A DNA stretch of 64,000 nt from Streptomyces sp. NBC_01216 (GTDB lineage Bacteria > Actinomycetota > Actinomycetes > Streptomycetales > Streptomycetaceae): NCBI RefSeq assembly GCF_035994945.1, contig NZ_CP108677.1, forward strand, positions 4,154,001-4,218,000, in the 5' to 3' direction. Shown here in pieces: positions 58,011-64,000 of the stretch. Below the pieces are notes generated by a model that had not been told where the DNA came from, made no database searches, and saw only the letters and a program-made list of their open reading frames with translations. The stretch's first letter is position 1; every line of letters begins with the position of its first letter. The position numbers and the translations under genes are program-made.

Positions 58011-59186
58011 ATGAACTCAGGCTCCTACGCCGCGCAGGCGGTGTATCTGGACTACAACGCAACCACTCCCATGCGCCCGGAGGCGCTGCAGGCCACGTAC
58101 GACGCGCTCCAGACTGTAGGCAACGCCTCCAGCATCCACGACCATGGGCGAGAGGCCGCGGCCAGGGTGGATCATGCGCGGCAACAGGTTGCCGACATGC
58201 TGAACTGTTCTCGAGGCGAGCTCATCTTCACATCGGGTGCGACTGAGGCCAGCAACCTTGCCCTGCAGGCGGCTTACACGCAGCGTGACTTGATCATCAC
58301 CTCGGCTGTCGAGCACCCCGCAGTCCTGGAAACGGCCCGAGCACTCGTACGCGATACTCCAGGCGCCCTTTTTGTCCTGCCTGTCGACAATAAGGGGCGG
58401 ACCGATCCTGGCACGCTCAAGGCAACCGTTGAGCAGCGTGGCGTTGCTCTCGTATCCATCATGCTGGCGAACAATGAGACCGGGGTGATCACCGATCTCA
58501 CGCCAATGATCGAGGCCGCACACGAAGCCGGTGCACTGGTTCACACGGACGCGACGCAATACGTTGGCCGGCTACCTCTCGACCTGGGTGCTCTCGACGT
58601 GGACCTCCTGTCGCTGTCAGCCCATAAGCTCGGTGGCCCGCAGGGCGTTGGTGCGTTGTTCATCCGACGCGGCACTCCGCTCCCTCAGCGCCCGCTGGTC
58701 TTTGGCGGCGGACACGAGCGCGGCTGGCGCGCGGGCACGCTCAACGTCCCAGGGATCGCCGGATTGGGCGCCGCGGCCGAGGCGGCCCATCGACAGCTTG
58801 GTGAAGAGGCCCCGCGCATCACCAAGCTGCGCGATCTCCTGGAGGGCGAGCTCCTCACGCAGATTCCCGGCAGCTACATCAATGGCGCGGCCGCCTCGCG
58901 GCTTCCAGGCGTCACGAGTATCACCTTCCCGGGAGCACCGGCCGACGCGGTCCTCGCCTCGATGCCCGATGTAGCCGCGTCCGACGGCAGCGCTTGCTCC
59001 GCAGGAGCGCCGAGTCCTAGCCATGTTCTGCTCGCCATGGGGCTCAGCCGGGAGGACGCCGACTCCACCGTTCGCTTTTCGCTGGGCTACGCCACGACGG
59101 AGCAGGAAATTCGCCGAGCCGCCGATGCCACCGTGCGAGCTGTTACCCACGTCCGGGCTGTCATGGGATCCACTGACAGTCCTTGA
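58011..59186 (+). CDS. sspA: Cysteine desulfurase, DndA/SspA type
   Basis: ATG 58011 gives 391 residues. VYLDYNATTPMRPEAL, FTSGATEASNLALQAA, SAVEHPAVLETA and SLSAHKLGGPQGVGALF (PLP Lys206) are class V aminotransferase motifs. SDGSACSAGAPSPSHVL carries the sulfur-donating Cys329. It supplies persulfide sulfur. Adjacency to a DUF4007 gene and an SspC-like ATPase, rather than iron-sulfur or thio-tRNA genes, points to DNA backbone phosphorothioation (Ssp). The TTG/TGA overlap with the next frame supports one operon. Confidence 0.85.
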   Translation: MNSGSYAAQAVYLDYNATTPMRPEALQATYDALQTVGNASSIHDHGREAAARVDHARQQVADMLNCSRGELIFTSGATEASNLALQAAYTQRDLIITSAVEHPAVLETARALVRDTPGALFVLPVDNKGRTDPGTLKATVEQRGVALVSIMLANNETGVITDLTPMIEAAHEAGALVHTDATQYVGRLPLDLGALDVDLLSLSAHKLGGPQGVGALFIRRGTPLPQRPLVFGGGHERGWRAGTLNVPGIAGLGAAAEAAHRQLGEEAPRITKLRDLLEGELLTQIPGSYINGAAASRLPGVTSITFPGAPADAVLASMPDVAASDGSACSAGAPSPSHVLLAMGLSREDADSTVRFSLGYATTEQEIRRAADATVRAVTHVRAVMGSTDSP

Positions 59187-59239
59187 CCGGCACCTCTAAG
59201 ACTTCGCATTCATATTTTGAACTGAAGGGTACGACCGCA

Positions 59240-60349
59240 ATGCCAGAAGGCCGCCTCTCCACCGATGTCGTCGGACTGAAATTCAACAGGCACGAGAGCT
59301 TTCCCCCGCGCTTCGGTTGGCTGCACAAGGCATACCTGCAGGTCAAGAAGGACGAGATGCTCTTCCATGCCCCGGATGCACTTGTACGCCTGGGCGTGGG
59401 TAAGAACATGGTCTACTCCATGCGCTATTGGTCGCAGGCGTTCAAGCTCACTCATGAGTATCAGCCCACACCGCAGGCACGGTCTCTTGCAGCCGCTCCG
59501 ACGTGGCGTGCCCGGTGGCTGCTGGACGAGGAGGGAGCCGACCCTTACCTCGAGGACACGGGCAGCCTGTGGCTGCTGCATTGGTGGCTCGTCTCCGGAG
59601 ATGAGGAAGCCAAGTGCCTCGTCCCGAGTTGGTACGTAATGTTCCACCTAGCACCGCTGGCGCGTGTCACGATCGAGGAGATGACCACCTTCATCACGCG
59701 TGAAGTGCACAACAGCTTCAAGCGTGAGAAGTGGCCGGCACCCGAGTCGATCAGCCGAGACGTCGAGTGCTTCATCAAGATGTACGCGCCGGACCCCGAT
59801 GCGAACCCCCTCTCCCCAGGCAGCTTCGAAGACTCCCTTCTCTGCCCCTTCCGTGAGCTCGGGCTTCTGGAGTTCCAGGGCGGCCGTGGAAAGGAGCGTA
59901 CATACCGATTCACCAGCGGCATCCGCCCTAGCCTGCCGCCGAGTGTCCTCGTTCACACCTGCCTCGACTACGCGGCCCGTTTCAGCCGCAAGCCAGACTC
60001 CATCTCCCTAGCTCGCCTCGCCAGCGAGCCCGGTGCCCCCGGTCGCGCATTCCGTATGCGTGAGCCGGAGCTCGCCAGGTCGATTGAAGCCTTCGTCGAG
60101 AACCATCCACAGCTTGAGATCGTGGAGTCACTTGGGCAGCGAAGCCTCCGTTTTGCTGACAACCCGGAGAGCATCGCCTGGGACATCCTCGATGAGCAGT
60201 ACGGCCGTGTTCGTGAGCGCGACGGTTTCCCGACTCCCGCAGAGTGGGCACGGCAGAATCCCGGCCTGCAGAAGACAACAGACGACGACGCTGAGGCCGC
60301 GCAGGGACGGATCCCCCAGCAGCCCGAGATGATCGAGGAGCTCGCGTGA
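59240..60349 (+). CDS. sspB: DUF4007 protein, SspB-type DNA nickase
   Basis: ATG 59240 (369 residues) follows GAAGGG; an in-frame TTG at 59183 overlaps the sspA stop and could add 19 residues. LKFNRHESFPPRFGWLHKAYLQVKKDEMLF, LVRLGVGKNMVYSMRYWSQAFKLT and DPYLEDTGSLWLLHWWLVS are characteristic of DUF4007. In single-strand phosphorothioation systems the DUF4007 protein SspB is the nickase that works with SspC and SspD. It is coupled to the ATPase gene by a GTGA overlap. Confidence 0.85.
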   Translation: MPEGRLSTDVVGLKFNRHESFPPRFGWLHKAYLQVKKDEMLFHAPDALVRLGVGKNMVYSMRYWSQAFKLTHEYQPTPQARSLAAAPTWRARWLLDEEGADPYLEDTGSLWLLHWWLVSGDEEAKCLVPSWYVMFHLAPLARVTIEEMTTFITREVHNSFKREKWPAPESISRDVECFIKMYAPDPDANPLSPGSFEDSLLCPFRELGLLEFQGGRGKERTYRFTSGIRPSLPPSVLVHTCLDYAARFSRKPDSISLARLASEPGAPGRAFRMREPELARSIEAFVENHPQLEIVESLGQRSLRFADNPESIAWDILDEQYGRVRERDGFPTPAEWARQNPGLQKTTDDDAEAAQGRIPQQPEMIEELA

Positions 60350-63300
60350 CCACGGCCACCAAGCCATCTTCCCGCACCAAGGGGAAGGGTACGGATGTCC
60401 AGATCCCCTCCGGGATCAGCTTCGTCGGTACGGAGTTTCGTTCCACCAACCTGGAACGCGACGTCCGAGCCCAAGACCTCCACTCCCCGTACGTCGGTGT
60501 ACGTGCTCTCGACGTTCTCGACCGTGTTGGTAACGCCCTGGGCGATCTCAAGCGCACTCGCGCCTGGTCCTTCACGGGCCCTTACGGGTCCGGCAAGTCG
60601 ACCCTCTCCAACCTGATCGACGCCCTCCTTGGCCACGACAGCGAGCGCGGAACCCGCGCTTACGAGGCGGTTGCTGCGACAAACGCCGCTCTGGCCCAGG
60701 AGATCGCCGAGAACCGTCAGGCGCTCGCGACAGAGGGTTTCCTGGGAGCTGTCACCACTGCACGTAGAGAGCCCCTGTCAGTCACCATCCACCGCGCCCT
60801 GCAGACCGCCGTGGAGCGTAAGTGGAAGAAGCGCGTCCCGAAGGACGTCTCCACGGCCATGGCGGCCTGCGCGGAGACAGCCGCCCCGACGACTGACGCC
60901 CTGCTGAACGCGGTCTCCATGCTGTGCGGCAAGGCGCCGCTCCTGCTGATCATCGACGAGTTCGGCAAGACGCTGGAGTATCTGGTCTCCAGCGGGGAGG
61001 GCAGTCACGCCGAGAGCGACGTCTTCCTGCTGCAACTGCTCGCGGAAAAGGGCGCCGGCGCCAAGGGGCTGCCGCTCTTCATGTTCACTCTGCAGCACCT
61101 GGCTTTCACGGACTACGCCTCGCGATCCAGTTCCGTCCAGACGCAGGAGTGGGCCAAGATCCAAGGGCGCTTCGAGGACGTCACCTTTGCTCCCAACCTT
61201 GGCGACGCGGTGTACCTCCTTCAGCGGAAGCTGGCGCACTCCGCCGTGCCGGAACAGGGGCGCAAGCTGGTCGAGGCTCAGGCTCAGGCGGCCTTCGGTA
61301 TCTGGCGCGAGCAGTCGCTGCACTCGGTCGTCGACATCTCGGCCGAGTCGTTTGCCAACCTGTACCCGCTGCACCCCCTCACCGCCGTGGCGGCTCCCCT
61401 CATGGCAGCGCAGATCGGCCAGAACGACCGGAGCCTCAGCGGCTTCCTCGTCAACGACGAGCCGTTCACCGTGCGGCGCACTCTCGACACCTGTGCGGAC
61501 GAGGCACCGAAGCGTGCTTCGACGATCCGGATCCCGCAGCTGTACGACTTCTTCTTTTCTGCAGGGCTTACCACGATCCTCGCCTCCTCCAAGTCGAGTC
61601 GGTGGCTGGAGATCAATGCCCGCCTTGAAGAAGCCCACGGGCTCCCCGAAGCCGATCAGGAGCTGCTCAAAGCGATCGGTGTACTCAACCTCATCGATGC
61701 CGACGGTCTGCTGCGCGCTACTCCGGCCATGATCCAGTTCGCTCTGAACGATCCGACCGACGCCACCGACGCCAAGCGGTTCGACCAGCTAAAGAAGCGG
61801 CTGGCCAAGCTGGTGGAGGATGGGCTCGTCGTACACCGGTCGTACAGCGACGAGTACCGGATCTGGCAGGGCACCGATGTCGATATCGACGCCCGGGTGC
61901 GTGAGATCGCCACTCAGCTGCAGCCCGATGACGTTGTGCGCTTCTTCAATAAGCACCTCGGGACGAATGTCCTCCCGAACGCGGTGGCGGCGGGCGCACA
62001 CAGCCAGCTCACCGGCATGCAGCGGCACTTCGTGACTGCCGTCAGCCACCAGACCGAGAAGCTGAGGGGTCCCAAGGTCGTGCAGGACGCGGCCGACGGG
62101 ATGCTCGTCTTCCACTTCGGCGACCTGAAGAGCACGCCCCGGGTCGACTCACCACTTCCGGTCGTCGTCGGTGTGACGAAGAACCCCCAAGCCGTGCTGG
62201 ATGTCGGCAACACTCTTGTGGCGCTCCAGGACCTCATGAGTGATGAGGAGCTGGACCACGTCGCCCGGCGGGAGATCAGCGAGCGGGCAGGTGAGTTCTC
62301 CCAGCGAATCACCGCCATGCTCGCCGAGGCGTTCCGCCCAGGAAGCGATGAGTCGAGCTGGTACCTGTGGAAGAGCGGCGAGGACACCGACGGCGCTCCC
62401 GCCCAGCAGCTCAAGGCCCGCAGCTACGCGGGGCTCGTGTCCGAAGCGTGCAATGTGGTCTACCGCCAGACCCCGCAGGTCCGAAACGAGATGGTCGGAC
62501 GGCACCAGCTGACCAGCAATGCCGCTCGGACACGCCGCAAAGTCCTCACGTCAATGATCGAGAAGACCGGGCTGCCGCTGCTTGGCTGGCCCCAGGACAC
62601 GTTCCCAGCAGAACGCGCTCTGTACGACGGAGTCGTTGAGCACCTCGGACTGCACCGGGCCGCTGGCGAGGTCACCGGCGGCCAGAACTCTGAAGGCAGT
62701 ATCCACACGCACGGGATGTCCCGCCCGGACGCTGCCACGAACGCGAGCGTCATGCCTGTGTGGGAGGCGCTTGAGGAGGCGTTGAGTGAAGCTACGGACT
62801 CGACCAACCTCGTAGAGATCTACGAGCGCCTCATGGCGCCTCCGTACGGCGTCAAGGCCGGCGTCGTCCCCATCCTGGTGGTCGCAGCGCTCGTCATGCG
62901 GGGCAACGATGTCGCCCTCTTTGAGGAAGGTAACTACTGCCCGCGCCTCACCGCCCCCATCATTGAGCGCCTGAACGTCAATCCAGAGCGTTTCACTGTG
63001 AAGGCGACTCCAGCTGATCGAGGCCAGCGCAGTCTTGTTCTCGACAAGCTGGTGAAGTCACTCGGCGTCGATATCCCTCGGAGTAGAGCAAACCGGAATC
63101 CGGCACTGCTCGCGGTCACTCGCGGATTGCTGGAACCGATGTGGGAGCTGGACGAGTATTCGAAGAAGACTCGTCGGCTCAGCGATTACGCCGCCGGGGT
63201 CCGGAAGGTGCTGTCCGAAGCGACCGACCCTGATCAGCTGGTCTTCGAAGAGCTTCCCGAGGCGCTCGGCTTCGAGAAGATCAACCCGGGCGCGCGGAAG

Positions 63301-63984
63301 GACGCTGAGGTAGCAGAGGCATACGTCGCACGACTCACTACCGGGCTCAACGAACTCGCAGACGCCAGCGCGAACTTGTGTCAGCACGTGGTGGAGACGC
63401 TGGCTCAGGAGTTTCGACTCTCCGCGTCGAGTATCGGTGAGCTGCGGGCCGGTCTGGCTGAGCGTATGCGAGGCTTCGCCGACGCGTCGCTCGAAGTCAG
63501 TCTCCATGGATTCGTCACCCGGGTACTCAATGAAATGCTTCCCGATGACGACTGGCTTGGGACAGTCGTCGTCCAACTCGTCAACCAGGCCCTCGGTGAC
63601 TGGACCGACCGCGACGTGGAAGTCTTCCCCCGCGTCGTTCGGGACAGGGCGCGCGCGCTGGATCGCGTGAGTCACCTGTACAACGCCGTGGAGGAGGAGC
63701 CGGTTCACGAGGTCGCAAAGGAAGGTGGCAAGCGCAGTCGGCCGAAGCAGCGACAGATCGACACTCATCTGCTGACCCTCACTACTTCCCGGGGATCGGA
63801 GGAGCGCACGCTTATCCACGTCCCGAAGAAGTCGCGGAATGCCGCGGACAAGCTCGTTGTCAGTGTCATCAGGCAAGCTGAAGAAGCACTGGGCCCCGAC
63901 GGCGCGCGCATCCTGCTTGCCGCCCTGGCCGAGCACCTGTCCGGGCAGGACAGCGACGCATCTGAGAAGGAGGAGCAGCTGTGA
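60346..63984 (+). CDS. sspC: SspC-like P-loop ATPase (1212 aa)
   Basis: GTG 60346 overlaps the sspB stop. The Walker A motif is FTGPYGSGKSTLSNL (residues 78-85) and the Walker B is LLLIIDEFGKTLE (Asp204, Glu205). NLYPLHPLTAVAAPLM and QNDRSLSGFLVND resemble the conserved region shared by large BrxC-type defence ATPases. The remaining 800 residues are mostly helical. The position directly after a DUF4007 gene fits SspC, which I assign by context. It may energise DNA handling during sulfur insertion. Confidence 0.75.
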   Translation: MTTATKPSSRTKGKGTDVQIPSGISFVGTEFRSTNLERDVRAQDLHSPYVGVRALDVLDRVGNALGDLKRTRAWSFTGPYGSGKSTLSNLIDALLGHDSERGTRAYEAVAATNAALAQEIAENRQALATEGFLGAVTTARREPLSVTIHRALQTAVERKWKKRVPKDVSTAMAACAETAAPTTDALLNAVSMLCGKAPLLLIIDEFGKTLEYLVSSGEGSHAESDVFLLQLLAEKGAGAKGLPLFMFTLQHLAFTDYASRSSSVQTQEWAKIQGRFEDVTFAPNLGDAVYLLQRKLAHSAVPEQGRKLVEAQAQAAFGIWREQSLHSVVDISAESFANLYPLHPLTAVAAPLMAAQIGQNDRSLSGFLVNDEPFTVRRTLDTCADEAPKRASTIRIPQLYDFFFSAGLTTILASSKSSRWLEINARLEEAHGLPEADQELLKAIGVLNLIDADGLLRATPAMIQFALNDPTDATDAKRFDQLKKRLAKLVEDGLVVHRSYSDEYRIWQGTDVDIDARVREIATQLQPDDVVRFFNKHLGTNVLPNAVAAGAHSQLTGMQRHFVTAVSHQTEKLRGPKVVQDAADGMLVFHFGDLKSTPRVDSPLPVVVGVTKNPQAVLDVGNTLVALQDLMSDEELDHVARREISERAGEFSQRITAMLAEAFRPGSDESSWYLWKSGEDTDGAPAQQLKARSYAGLVSEACNVVYRQTPQVRNEMVGRHQLTSNAARTRRKVLTSMIEKTGLPLLGWPQDTFPAERALYDGVVEHLGLHRAAGEVTGGQNSEGSIHTHGMSRPDAATNASVMPVWEALEEALSEATDSTNLVEIYERLMAPPYGVKAGVVPILVVAALVMRGNDVALFEEGNYCPRLTAPIIERLNVNPERFTVKATPADRGQRSLVLDKLVKSLGVDIPRSRANRNPALLAVTRGLLEPMWELDEYSKKTRRLSDYAAGVRKVLSEATDPDQLVFEELPEALGFEKINPGARKDAEVAEAYVARLTTGLNELADASANLCQHVVETLAQEFRLSASSIGELRAGLAERMRGFADASLEVSLHGFVTRVLNEMLPDDDWLGTVVVQLVNQALGDWTDRDVEVFPRVVRDRARALDRVSHLYNAVEEEPVHEVAKEGGKRSRPKQRQIDTHLLTLTTSRGSEERTLIHVPKKSRNAADKLVVSVIRQAEEALGPDGARILLAALAEHLSGQDSDASEKEEQL

Positions 63985-64000
63985 CAGACGCCGACGGATC
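63981..64000 (+). CDS. Start of the next gene (expected SspD/DndC-like), cut by window end
   Basis: GTG 63981 overlaps the sspC stop (GTGA) and reads VTDADGS before the window ends. The sequence is too short to identify. By operon order in Ssp systems a PAPS-reductase-like sulfurtransferase (SspD) is expected. Confidence 0.5.

Noticed and set aside
58011..59186. IscS/NifS for iron-sulfur or tRNA thiolation
   Set aside because: There is no IscU, SufE or MnmA-like neighbour. DUF4007 and a large ATPase follow directly, fitting Ssp.

Overview
The window is from a high-GC actinomycete, almost certainly Streptomyces. The evidence is strong G/C third-position bias, frequent GTG/TTG starts, GTGA/ATGA stop-start overlaps, and typical Streptomyces families (XRE-TPR regulators, RsbW-like kinases, DUF4240, FxsB-type radical SAM). 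It looks like an island-rich accessory region. No ribosomal RNA, intact tRNA or CRISPR array was seen.

Layout. (1) 1-3.3 kb: the end of an unknown gene, then two 43-bp fragments of a tRNA-Arg(CCT) 3' half (975-1017 and 2970-3012). They bracket one AAA/DUF234 ATPase gene. This looks like tandem attachment sites left by successive integrations. (2) 3.4-36.2 kb: a siphovirus-type prophage remnant, mostly on the minus strand. The left half holds early genes: zinc-finger proteins, a PAPS-reductase-like protein, an N6-methylase-like protein, HTH replication/regulatory proteins, a Cas4-like nuclease and a Bet/RecT annealing protein. Their upstream regions carry repeated dyad operators. Next come a lysis cassette (small membrane proteins, holin, amidase) and a complete tail module: fibre, hub, distal tail, tape measure, frameshifted G/GT chaperone, tail tube and head-tail joining proteins. 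Terminase, portal, protease and capsid genes are absent. One tail gene is split by an IS5-family element. (3) 36.3-40.0 kb: chromosomal-type genes, including a fumarylacetoacetate-hydrolase-family enzyme and an XRE-TPR regulator. (4) 40.27-45.77 kb: a tightly coupled six-gene operon encoding an RsbW-like kinase, a resolvase-like domain, a membrane peptide, an Fe/2OG dioxygenase, a B12-type radical SAM enzyme and a MurG-like glycosyltransferase. It is probably an uncharacterised biosynthetic operon. (5) 45.8-51.0 kb: a Cys-rich small protein, a GNAT, and a RiPP-like locus with an FxsB-type radical SAM/SPASM maturase, a 63-residue candidate precursor ending in LPWWF and a membrane-anchored NB-ARC/TPR protein. 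(6) 51.1-52.5 kb: an intact ISAs1-family element with terminal repeats and target duplication. (7) 52.7-64 kb: an Ssp-type DNA phosphorothioation locus: a DndA/SspA cysteine desulfurase, a DUF4007 SspB nickase, an SspC-like ATPase and the first codons of the next gene. A divergent operon encodes a PLD-DEAD/DEAH helicase, a small protein, a DndD-like SMC ATPase and a 139-residue protein, and is the likely restriction partner (SspFGH-like).

Three genes (5.40, 33.3 and 36.3 kb) are each broken by one base in a G/C homopolymer. That pattern suggests assembly indels as much as real decay. All family assignments are made by eye from sequence motifs; no database search was run.
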